DNA of 6,760 bases from Actinomyces sp. (GTDB lineage Bacteria; Actinomycetota; Acidimicrobiia; Acidimicrobiales; Aldehydirespiratoraceae), in contig RFFY01000458.1 in NCBI GenBank assembly GCA_003697065.1, positions 1 through 6,760 of the forward strand, given 5' to 3'. The notes beneath the pieces are model-generated. The model was not told where the DNA came from, made no database searches, and saw only the letters and a list, made by a program, of their open reading frames with translations. The translations under genes were made by a program, and so were the position numbers. This document shows positions 1 to 5,644 of this stretch, in pieces (positions within the stretch are counted from its first letter, which is position 1; every line of letters starts with the position of its first letter).

Positions 1-907
1 CGCCGGGCAGGAGGCTGCGGGCCAGACCGTCGAGGATGTCGGCCTCCGACACCAGACAGCTCTCGTAGCCGAGGTGGCGCATGATCTTGACCAGGATGCT
101 CAAGCCGCCGACGATGACGTCGGCGCGGGCCTCCTCGAGGCCCGGGTTGCCGAGACGCTCGGCGCGGGACTCGGTTGCCAGGGTCCGAAAGACGTCCTCG
201 ACCGCCTCCTTGGTGAGGCGGAAGTGGTGGATGGCGTCGCGGTCGTAGCGGGCGAGACCCAACTCGACGGCGGCCGCCGTGGTGACCGTGCCGGCGAGAC
301 CCACGAAGGTCCGGGCCCCGGCGACGGCGGGATGGCGGCGCAGGACCTCGTCGACGTGGGCCTCGGCGATCGACAGACAGGCCACCAGCTCCTCGGGGAG
401 GGGCGGGTCGTGGTGGATGTGGGCCTCGGTCAGACGCACACAACCCATGTCGGCGGAGTGGACGAACTCACAGGTGTCGGTGCCGTAGGCGAACTCGGTC
501 GAGCCACCCCCGATGTCGACGACGAGGAAGGGGCCGTCGGCCGGGTCGAGTTCGGCGGTGGCCCCCACGAAGGAGAGGCGGCCCTCCTCGTCGCCCGAGA
601 GGAGCTCGGGCCGCACGCCGAGGGTGGCCTCGGCCGCGTCGAAGAACTCGTCACGGTCGGCGGCGTCGCGGGCGGCCGAGGTGGCGGAGGCCCGGACCCG
701 TTCGACCCCGTAGCGGTCGAGCACCCGACGGTAGGCGGCGAGGCAGTCCAGAGTGCGTTCGACGGCGGCCGGCGCGAGCCGCCCCGTCCGGTCGACGCCC
801 TCGCCCAGGCGGGTGATGGTCATGAGCCGTTCGAGGGGACGGGTGCCATCGTGGACCAGGACCCGGGTCGAGTTCGTGCCGATGTCGACCGCGCCGACCG
901 GCCTCAC
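1..907 (-). CDS. ppx: Ppx/GppA-family phosphatase (exopolyphosphatase), 3' end cut by window
   Basis: Exopolyphosphatase or guanosine pentaphosphate phosphatase of the ASKHA (actin-like ATPase) fold, cytosolic, acting on inorganic polyphosphate and possibly pppGpp. I read 302 residues from GTG at 907. Visible motifs are the phosphate-1 loop VDIGTNSTRVLV (7-18), the SATSAARDA segment (74-82), the catalytic-glutamate region SGDEEGRLSF (104-113), the phosphate-2 loop VVDIGGGSTEF (129-139) and the AGTVTT nucleotide-site motif (205-210). The closing VSEADILDGL (286-295) normally lies near the end of short (about 310 residue) actinobacterial Ppx proteins, so only a few residues should be missing. 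It lacks the C-terminal HD-like domain of E. coli Ppx, as is usual for this short type. The start overlaps the stop of the DUF501 gene as GTGA, with a GGAGAGGGG purine run about 5 bases upstream. Which of polyphosphate or pppGpp is the substrate cannot be told from sequence. Confidence 0.93.
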   Translation of the reverse strand, partial: MRPVGAVDIGTNSTRVLVHDGTRPLERLMTITRLGEGVDRTGRLAPAAVERTLDCLAAYRRVLDRYGVERVRASATSAARDAADRDEFFDAAEATLGVRPELLSGDEEGRLSFVGATAELDPADGPFLVVDIGGGSTEFAYGTDTCEFVHSADMGCVRLTEAHIHHDPPLPEELVACLSIAEAHVDEVLRRHPAVAGARTFVGLAGTVTTAAAVELGLARYDRDAIHHFRLTKEAVEDVFRTLATESRAERLGNPGLEEARADVIVGGLSILVKIMRHLGYESCLVSEADILDGLARSLLPG

Positions 908-1422
908 CGCCGCCCCTCTCCGTCGGCGCCGCCCGGGCCCACCGGCGACTCGAGCTCCGTCAGGTGCTCGGCGACCCAGCGGCCCACAGGATCGTCGCCC
1001 CCCGCCAGGTACCAGGCGTAGTGGGCGTGGAGGCACTTGACACCCCGCCGGGTGCCACCCACCCCGTGGGCGGGACGGGGACCCCGATGGTCGGCCGGGA
1101 CGTGGGCGTCGCGCTCGGCGGCGTAGCGGCGGTGGGCGGCGGCGATGGCCTCGGGGGCGATCTCGGCCTCGGCCCGGCGCACCCCGCCGGCCGACTCGAG
1201 GGCGGCCACGAGACGCCGCTCGCGCCGGCCCACCAGCCAGTACAGGGTGGGCATGGGGCGCCCGTCGGCGAGGAAGGGGGCGTTGCGGATCACGACCGGG
1301 TCGCCGGCGGCGTCACGCACGACGACCTCGAAGTCGCCCTCGGGTTCGCGGCCCAACAGGGCGGCGACCCGGGCCCGGTCGACGGCGGAGGCCCCCACCT
1401 TCGGTCCCCGGGCCGGCGCCAC
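904..1422 (-). CDS. DUF501 family protein
   Basis: A conserved actinobacterial protein of unknown biochemical function, 172 residues as called. Family signatures are LGREPEGDFEV near residues 23-33, a PFLADGRPMPTLYWL block (49-63) matching the family's P-L-DG-PFPT-YYL pattern, and the C-terminal GVKCLHAHYAWYLAGGDDPVG region (127-147) that corresponds to the conserved VKCLHA/NP(I/V)G signature. A Cys and two His in KCLHAH could bind a metal, but that is my inference. The start is uncertain: the GTG at 1422 has no clear Shine-Dalgarno sequence and lies one base after the coxG stop, and a second in-frame GTG at 1398 (residue 9) would also give a full domain. Its stop overlaps the ppx start by 4 bases. 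In Mycobacterium tuberculosis the equivalent pair is Rv1025-Rv1026, behind eno and a DivIC-like gene; here coxG is upstream instead. Confidence 0.9.
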   Translation of the reverse strand: MAPARGPKVGASAVDRARVAALLGREPEGDFEVVVRDAAGDPVVIRNAPFLADGRPMPTLYWLVGRRERRLVAALESAGGVRRAEAEIAPEAIAAAHRRYAAERDAHVPADHRGPRPAHGVGGTRRGVKCLHAHYAWYLAGGDDPVGRWVAEHLTELESPVGPGGADGEGRR

Positions 1423-1423
1423 C

Positions 1424-2128
1424 TCAGCGGCGCAGGAGGCGGCGCAGGACGAGCAGGGCGACGATCACGGCGACGACGGGCAGGAGGCGCTTGAGCACCG
1501 GGGCCCCGGCGGCGTCGAGAAGGTCGACGGCCTCGGGTTCGGGCTGGTGGACCCGGCGCACGCCCTCGTCGGTATCGGCGGCAGCCCCGGACGCACCCGT
1601 CTCGGCCCCGGCGGCGGCCCCGGCCTCGGTTCCCTCGCCGTCCGACGCTCCGCCCTCGTCGCCGGCGCCGTCACCGGCGCCGTCGCTTTCGAGCATCTCG
1701 GAGAGGTTCTGGGCGAACTGGTCCATGAGCTTGGCGCTGACGTCGGCCATCACACCCCGGCCGAACTGGGCGACCTTGCCGGTGACGGTGAGGTCGGTGT
1801 TCACGTCGACCCGGGTGCGCCCCTCGTCGACGGCGGTGGCCGTGGCGGTGATCAGAGCCGAGGCGTTGCCGGCGCCGCGGGTGTCGCGCCCGTCGGCCTT
1901 GATGACGGCCTTGTGGGCGGTGTCGTCGCGTTCGACGAACACGGCCTTGCCCTTGTACTGGGCGGTGATGGGCCCGACCTTGACCTTCACGATCCCGCGG
2001 TACTCGTCACCGGCGATCTCCTGGAGCTGGGCTCCGGGCAGGCAGGGGGCGATCCGCTCGACGTCGGTCAGCACCGCCCACGCCTCGTCGACCGGACGCT
2101 CCACCTCGAACGAGTTCGTCAGCTCCAT
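1424..2128 (-). CDS. coxG: CoxG-type SRPBCC protein with C-terminal membrane anchor
   Basis: Carbon monoxide dehydrogenase subunit G family, 234 residues from ATG 2128. Residues 1-147 form an SRPBCC (START-like) lipid-cavity domain: MELTNSFEVERPVDEAW opens it, followed by ERIAPCLPGAQL (24-35), VKVKVGPITAQYKGKAVF (47-64), a TRVDVNTDLTVTGKVAQFGRGV stretch (105-126, with T105-V126 on the late strands) and a final helix (127-147). Residues 148-190 are a low-complexity Gly/Ala/Glu/Asp linker, and 212-228 are a hydrophobic helix flanked by arginines, fitting a tail anchor. In aerobic CO oxidisers CoxG is reported to hold the enzyme at the membrane and to deliver quinone. The start was chosen because GGAGG lies 10 bases upstream and the domain begins there; an upstream in-frame GTG/ATG-type extension to 2176 would add a non-conserved basic peptide. 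It overlaps the mocA-like gene by 10 bases, which suggests coupling. Confidence 0.9.
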   Translation of the reverse strand: MELTNSFEVERPVDEAWAVLTDVERIAPCLPGAQLQEIAGDEYRGIVKVKVGPITAQYKGKAVFVERDDTAHKAVIKADGRDTRGAGNASALITATATAVDEGRTRVDVNTDLTVTGKVAQFGRGVMADVSAKLMDQFAQNLSEMLESDGAGDGAGDEGGASDGEGTEAGAAAGAETGASGAAADTDEGVRRVHQPEPEAVDLLDAAGAPVLKRLLPVVAVIVALLVLRRLLRR

Positions 2129-2739
2129 CGCCGTAGGTCCTCCCTGGTGTCGACGTCGGCGGGATCGCCCTGGCACGCTACCGCCCGCACGAGGTCGGGG
2201 CGACGCCGCATGAGAACCCGGGCCCCCTCGTCGCCGTGGCGGGGCAGCTCGTCGAACAAAGACGCGGCGATCTTCACCGGGGGACGGCGCCGTCCGCCGA
2301 AGTCCGCCACCACCAGCTCACCGGGGGTGTCGGCCACCGCCCGCCAGGCCGAGGCGGGGACGCCGGGCTGGTCACCCAGGCCCACGACGACAGCGGCGTG
2401 ACCCCGCCGCCGGGCGTACTCGACGGCCGCCTGCAGGGAGTGAGCCTGGCCCTCGGCCCAGCGGGGCGCGACGACGAGCGTCACCCCCGGGGGCAGCACC
2501 TCCTCGAGGGGGACGGCGCCCACGACGACGACCGTCTCGTCCAGGCCGGCGGCCACGGCGGCGTCCACGGCCCGGCGCACGACGGGGACCCCCCCGATGG
2601 GTGCCAGCAGCTTGTGTCGGGCATCGGCCCCCGGCGCGAAGCGGGTGCCGGCACCCGCCGCCAACACGACGGCGGCCGTCCCGCCGGTGGCGGGCGACGC
2701 ATCGGGCGCGGTGGGCGGAGGCCCGGGCGTGAGCTCCAC
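2119..2739 (-). CDS. MocA/MobA-like molybdenum cofactor nucleotidyltransferase
   Basis: A cytosolic GT-A-fold nucleotidyltransferase (NTP_transf_3 type), 206 residues from GTG 2739. MocA adds CMP and MobA adds GMP to molybdopterin, giving the dinucleotide cofactor used by Mo hydroxylases. Motifs: nucleotide-binding LAAGAGTRF (26-34) with K43 further on, the EGQAHSLQAAV block (96-106), metal-binding GLGDQPGV (120-127), HGDEGARVLM (168-177) and DVDTREDL (195-202). The GDQP form and the GDEGAR block resemble MocA/CoxI-associated enzymes more than GMP-specific MobA, and CO dehydrogenase and xanthine-type enzymes use the cytosine dinucleotide, so MocA is my preferred reading. The usual R-GHPV block reads RRPPVKI (151-157), missing the His. 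A Pro/Ala-rich leader of about 20 residues precedes the domain, with no later ATG to replace the GTG. It starts 64 bases from a divergent gene and overlaps coxG by 10 bases. Confidence 0.85.
   Translation of the reverse strand: MELTPGPPPTAPDASPATGGTAAVVLAAGAGTRFAPGADARHKLLAPIGGVPVVRRAVDAAVAAGLDETVVVVGAVPLEEVLPPGVTLVVAPRWAEGQAHSLQAAVEYARRRGHAAVVVGLGDQPGVPASAWRAVADTPGELVVADFGGRRRPPVKIAASLFDELPRHGDEGARVLMRRRPDLVRAVACQGDPADVDTREDLRRWS
2139..2143 (-). promoter_or_regulatory. Ribosome binding site of coxG
   Basis: GGAGG on the minus strand lies 10 bases before ATG 2128, inside the 3' end of the mocA-like gene. It decides the coxG start in favour of 2128 over the longer open frame that begins at 2176. 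Confidence 0.7.
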
Positions 2740-2745
2740 GTCCCC

Positions 2746-2751
2746 AGTCTG
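2746..2751 (-). promoter_or_regulatory. Possible -10 element for the mocA-like gene
   Basis: CAGACT on the minus strand lies 6 bases before GTG 2739, the same spacing as the better boxes at 2792-2797 and 6572-6577. It keeps the key A and final T of TANNNT but not the first T, and no TTGACA-like -35 is visible, so this is a weak call for a leaderless promoter. Confidence 0.3.
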
Positions 2752-2770
2752 GCCTCTCGTCCCGATCGGT

Positions 2771-2781
2771 CCCGTGACGGG
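2771..2781. repeat. Small inverted repeat in the divergent intergenic region
   Basis: CCCGT-g-ACGGG is a perfect 5-1-5 inverted repeat about midway between the divergent starts at 2739 and 2804. An 8-base palindrome, CCGATCGG, lies just left of it at 2762-2769. The position suits an operator, but short palindromes are common by chance in DNA this GC-rich. Confidence 0.25.
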
Positions 2782-2791
2782 CGGGCCGTCC

Positions 2792-2797
2792 TAGCAT
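2792..2797 (+). promoter_or_regulatory. -10 element of a likely leaderless promoter
   Basis: TAGCAT matches TANNNT and ends 6 bases before the GTG start at 2804, so transcription would begin at or next to the start codon. There is no clear Shine-Dalgarno sequence before that GTG, which fits a leaderless message. No good -35 is seen at 16-19 bases. Confidence 0.5.
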
Positions 2798-2803
2798 CGG
2801 GGC

Positions 2804-3268
2804 GTGGATGTCCCCCCTGCCGATCCGGTGCCCGACCCCTTCGCCCTCGAGGCCCCGGTTCTCGGCGTCCAGCTCCTGTTGGCCGACGCCGCCGAGGTGG
2901 CCGACGGGAAGATCTTCGTCCTCGGCGGCGGTCTCACCGTGATCGGTCCCCGACCCCAGCCCCTGGCCGTCGTGATCCGCATCGAGGTGCCCTGGGACCG
3001 GGCCAACATCGCCCACCGCTGGCACCTCGAACTCGTCGACGAGGACGGGGCACCCGTCACGGTGGGCGAGCGGCCCGTCGGGGTCCGGGGCCGCTTCGAG
3101 GCGGGCCGTCCGGCCGGTCTGCGCCCGGGGACGCCCCTGTCGGTGCCGGTGGCGGTCAACTTCCCCACCCTGCCCGTCACCGGGGGGCGGTCCTACACCT
3201 GGCAGCTCGCCATCGACGGCGTCACCCACGACACCTGGCGCCAGAGCTTCTACGTCCGACCCGCCTGA
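2804..3268 (+). CDS. Conserved hypothetical protein, DUF6941-like
   Basis: A 154-residue soluble protein of unknown function and the only plus-strand gene here. No signal peptide or membrane helix is seen. It resembles the DUF6941-type family from memory: LLLADAAEVADGKIFVLGGG (24-43), a short strand and then IRIEVPWDRANIAHRWHLEL (60-79 within a longer block), DEDGAPV (79-85), FEAGRPAGLRPGTPLSVPVAVNF (98-120 region) and a closing YTWQLAIDG...FYVRP. Alternating hydrophobic residues point to a beta-sandwich. The GTG at 2804 is the first in-frame start and sits 6 bases after a TANNNT box; the ATG at 2808 is out of frame. It is divergent from the mocA-like gene and convergent with xdhC, with its stop 23 bases from the xdhC stop. 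Context does not prove a role in Mo-enzyme maturation, and it could be an unrelated insertion. It is real by codon use and family resemblance. Confidence 0.82.
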   Translation: MDVPPADPVPDPFALEAPVLGVQLLLADAAEVADGKIFVLGGGLTVIGPRPQPLAVVIRIEVPWDRANIAHRWHLELVDEDGAPVTVGERPVGVRGRFEAGRPAGLRPGTPLSVPVAVNFPTLPVTGGRSYTWQLAIDGVTHDTWRQSFYVRPA

Positions 3269-3274
3269 GCCGCC

Positions 3275-3291
3275 CCGCCGTCACCCGGCGG
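3275..3291. terminator. Candidate bidirectional hairpin between convergent genes
   Basis: CCGCCG (3275-3280) pairs exactly with CGGCGG (3286-3291) around a 5-base loop, within the 23 bases between the stops at 3268 and 3292. The position is right for a shared terminator. It has no T-tract on either side, and a six-pair GC stem can arise by chance in this composition. Confidence 0.35.
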
Positions 3292-4092
3292 TCACTGGTC
3301 GTGGATCGGTCCGCTCGTGCGCGACAGGGACCGCGCCGAGCGACCGGTGCGCTCGGCGATGATCTCGGCGGTGATCGAGATGGCGGTCTCCTCGGGGGTC
3401 CGGGCCCCGATGTCGAGCCCGATCGGCGAGTGGAGCCGGGCCAGTCCGGCCTCGTCGACCCCGGCTTCGCGCAGGCGCCGGGTCCGGTCCTCGTGGGTGC
3501 GACGGCTGCCCATGACACCGATGTAGCCCACCTCGGTGGCCAGGGCCGACACCACCGCCGGCACGTCGAACTTGGGGTCGTGGGTGAGGATGCACACGGC
3601 GTCGCGTTCGCCGAGGAGATGGGCGACGCTGTCGAGATGGCGGTGGGGCCAGTCGACGACCACCTCGTCGGCCATGGGGAAGCGCTTGGGGGTGGCGAAG
3701 ACCTCACGGGCATCGCACACCGTGACCCGGTAGCCGAGAACCTTGGCCACCCGGGCCAGGGCGGCGGTGAAGTCGACGGCGCCGAAGATCAACAGGCGTG
3801 GCGGCGGGGCGAAGGACTCGATGAACACCGAGACCGTGTCCTCGCGGGCTTCGCCGTGCTCGCCGTAGTGACGCACACCGGAGCGTCCCGCCGCCAGCTC
3901 GCCCCGGGCGTCGCGCTCGACCACGCGGTCGAGGTCGGGATCGCCGAGGCTGCCGAGGCGGTCGTCGTGACGCACCACCAGCTTCGCCCCCACGTGGGGA
4001 CCCTCGATGACGGTGGCGAGCGCCACGGGGCGCCCCGCCTCGACCTCGGCCCGCCAGGCGTCGAACAGGGGCGTCGGGGAGGTGTCGGTCAC
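3292..4092 (-). CDS. XdhC/CoxI family protein with C-terminal Rossmann domain
   Basis: A maturation factor of the XdhC/CoxF/CoxI family, cytosolic, 266 residues. Family members bind molybdenum cofactor and promote its sulfuration and insertion into xanthine-oxidase-family enzymes. Residues 1-95 are a divergent N-terminal XdhC_CoxI domain: it keeps a GAKLVV...GSLGDPDLD pattern but has no SGGCVE cysteine motif. Residues 98-245 are the XdhC Rossmann domain: LLIFGAVDF (100-108), YRVTVCDAR (121-129), RFPMADEVVVDWP (137-149), LTHDPKFDVP (169-178), GYIGVMGSRRT (189-199), PIGLDIGARTPEE (223-235) and GPIH (261-264). The nucleotide loop is GAVDF rather than a classical GxGxxG. The start is GTG 4092, with AGGAG 5 bases upstream overlapping the TAG of the previous gene, and the intergenic gap is 8 bases. 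Whether it corresponds to CoxF or CoxI by orthology cannot be decided here. Confidence 0.9.
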   Translation of the reverse strand: MTDTSPTPLFDAWRAEVEAGRPVALATVIEGPHVGAKLVVRHDDRLGSLGDPDLDRVVERDARGELAAGRSGVRHYGEHGEAREDTVSVFIESFAPPPRLLIFGAVDFTAALARVAKVLGYRVTVCDAREVFATPKRFPMADEVVVDWPHRHLDSVAHLLGERDAVCILTHDPKFDVPAVVSALATEVGYIGVMGSRRTHEDRTRRLREAGVDEAGLARLHSPIGLDIGARTPEETAISITAEIIAERTGRSARSLSRTSGPIHDQ

Positions 4093-4100
4093 CGTGTCTC

Positions 4101-4415
4101 CTACCAGTCGAAGGGCTCGATGAACAGGTGGATGGTGCCGCCGCAGGTCAGGCCCACGGCGAACGCCTCGTCGTCGGAGTAGCCGAAGGTGACGACGCGG
4201 CGGTCGCCGGTGGCGAGGATGTCGAGGGCCTCGGTCACGACGGCGCCCTCGACACAGCCACCGGACACCGAGCCCACGACCTCGCCCTCGTCGTTGACGG
4301 CCATGGCGGCACCGGGCAGGCGGGGACCGGACCCCTCGAGGTCGACGACGCGGGCCAGGGCCACCTTGTGCCCCTGCTCGCGCCAGCGCCGGATGTCGTC
4401 GGCGATCTCCTTCAT
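4101..4415 (-). CDS. Small XdhC/CoxI N-terminal-domain protein
   Basis: A 104-residue protein holding only the N-terminal XdhC_CoxI domain, about a third of a full XdhC. Motifs: DLEGSGPRLPGAAMAV (25-40), GSVSGGCVEGAVV (48-60, with the conserved Cys54) and FGYSDDEAFAVGLTCGGTIHLFIEP (77-101, with Cys91; written here across two conserved strands). The two cysteines are the ones expected in sulfur- or cofactor-handling members of the family. It begins at ATG 4415 with GAGGAGG 4 bases upstream, overlaps the coxE stop as ATGA, and is followed 8 bases later by the Rossmann-bearing XdhC, which lacks the SGGCVE motif. The two probably work as a pair. It is not a broken gene: it has its own ribosome binding site and a natural domain end. 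The open frame continues upstream of the ATG but only as a shadow inside coxE. Confidence 0.9.
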   Translation of the reverse strand: MKEIADDIRRWREQGHKVALARVVDLEGSGPRLPGAAMAVNDEGEVVGSVSGGCVEGAVVTEALDILATGDRRVVTFGYSDDEAFAVGLTCGGTIHLFIEPFDW

Positions 4416-5644
4416 GGCGCCTCCTCGGTGTGTGCGTCGGCGGTGACGGAAGCCGCGTCGGGACCGGTGCCCGCGGGGGCGGGGTCGGGGCGGTCCCGGC
4501 CGTCGGCGCGGCCCAACACGACGTCGGCCAGGTGCTCGAGCGACTCGATCGAGTGGCCCTCGATGAACTCGTCGACGTGGGGCAAGGCGGCGGCCATGCC
4601 CCGGGCCAGGGGGGCGTAGCCGGGGGTGGCCTTGAGGGGGTTCACCCACACCACCCGGTGCGCCACCCGATGCAGGCGGCGCATCTGCTCGTCCATCACC
4701 GCCGGCTCGCCGCGGTCCCACCCGTCGGACAAGATGACGACGACGGCGCCCCGGGCCATGCCCCGGCATCCCCACTCGTCGTTGAAGCGGGCCAGGGCCT
4801 CACCCAGACGCGTGCCCCCCGACCAGTCGACGACGGCCTCCGCCGCCGCCTCGAGGGCCCGGTCGGGGTCGCGCTGGGACAGCTCACGGGTGAGGCGGGT
4901 CAGGCGGGTGCCCAGGGCGAAGGCCTCGACCCGGGTCCGCCCGGCGACGGCGGCGTGCACGAAGCGGATGAGGGCCCGGGCGTAGGGTTCCATCGAGCCC
5001 GACACGTCGAGCAGGAGCACGAGACGACGGGGACGCTCGGCACGCCGACGCCGACGCAGGCGCACCGGTTCGCCGCCCGCCCGCAGGGCGTCGCGCACGG
5101 TGCGGCGCAGGTCGAGGGGGCCGCGGTGGCGGGGGCTGCGCAGGCGTCGCCGGCTGGGCCGGTGCTCGCCGCGCAGGCGGATGCGGGCCATGAGCTCGTG
5201 GGCCTCGGCCAGCTCGTCGTCGCTGTAGAGGGCGAAGTCCTTGCGGGTCAGCACCTCGGTGGCGCTGTAGCGCACGGTGACGGTGTCGTCGGCGGGAGCG
5301 GGATCGCCGGTGTTGCCGGGCAGGCCGTCGGGGTCGTCGACGGCGAGGGTGAGGCGCTCGGGTTCGCCCGGCGGTCGCCAGCGCAGGGCGACGGGCAGCC
5401 GGCCCCAGTAGGCGACGAAGGCCCGGTCGTGGATCTCGACGTCCTCGGGCCGGTGGACGAGGGTGGCGCGTCCGGCCCAGTAGACGGCGGCGGGATCGGC
5501 CAGGCCGACCTCGGCCAGGGCGGCCACGTAGAGGCGCGAGGAGGTGAGCGACACCTCGAGTCCCGAGCGGCGCAGGGTGTCGACGAAGCCGACCGCGACC
5601 TCCTCGGCCCGACCGCCGGCCACGAGGTCGGGCGCCGTGGTCAC
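4412..5644 (-). CDS. coxE: CoxE-like VWA domain protein
   Basis: A 410-residue VWA-containing CoxE family protein, partner of the MoxR AAA+ protein in post-translational assembly of the Mo (in CO dehydrogenase, Cu-S-Mo) active site. Residues 1-155 form the helical CoxE N-terminal region (GFVDTLRRSGLEVS at 19-32, then Y-A-L and DFALYSDDELAE at 136-147). Residues 156-208 are an Arg-rich linker with the family's RRTVRDALRAGGEPVRL pattern (180-196). The VWA domain follows, with a complete MIDAS: DVSGSM (213-218), T278 in SGGTRLGEAL and D307 in LSDGWDRG. Residues after 380 are an unstructured Asp/Pro/Ala tail. There is no signal peptide, so it is cytosolic or peripheral. The start is GTG 5644, with GGAGG 7 bases upstream, overlapping the coxD stop as GTGA; its own stop overlaps the next ATG. 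The intact MIDAS suggests metal-dependent partner binding. Confidence 0.93.
   Translation of the reverse strand: MTTAPDLVAGGRAEEVAVGFVDTLRRSGLEVSLTSSRLYVAALAEVGLADPAAVYWAGRATLVHRPEDVEIHDRAFVAYWGRLPVALRWRPPGEPERLTLAVDDPDGLPGNTGDPAPADDTVTVRYSATEVLTRKDFALYSDDELAEAHELMARIRLRGEHRPSRRRLRSPRHRGPLDLRRTVRDALRAGGEPVRLRRRRRAERPRRLVLLLDVSGSMEPYARALIRFVHAAVAGRTRVEAFALGTRLTRLTRELSQRDPDRALEAAAEAVVDWSGGTRLGEALARFNDEWGCRGMARGAVVVILSDGWDRGEPAVMDEQMRRLHRVAHRVVWVNPLKATPGYAPLARGMAAALPHVDEFIEGHSIESLEHLADVVLGRADGRDRPDPAPAGTGPDAASVTADAHTEEAP

Noticed and set aside
74..2401. Long plus-strand open frames opposite ppx, DUF501 and coxG
   Set aside because: The minus strand there encodes intact Ppx, DUF501 and CoxG motifs. 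The plus frames show only composition-driven repeats of Gly, Val, Asp and Arg.
2236..4182. A 648-codon plus-strand open frame across mocA, the DUF6941-like gene and xdhC
   Set aside because: It is antisense to or out of frame with recognisable genes, its protein is low-complexity Gly/Arg/Pro text with no family motif, and stops are rare on every strand at this GC content.
3292..4415. A single xdhC gene split by a frameshift
   Set aside because: Both parts have their own start and ribosome binding site, the first has a natural domain end, and the second has its own N-terminal domain.
4101..4775. A longer 224-codon form of the small XdhC gene
   Set aside because: The extra N-terminal part lies inside coxE in another frame and is low-complexity. 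The ATG at 4415 has a strong ribosome binding site and begins the domain.
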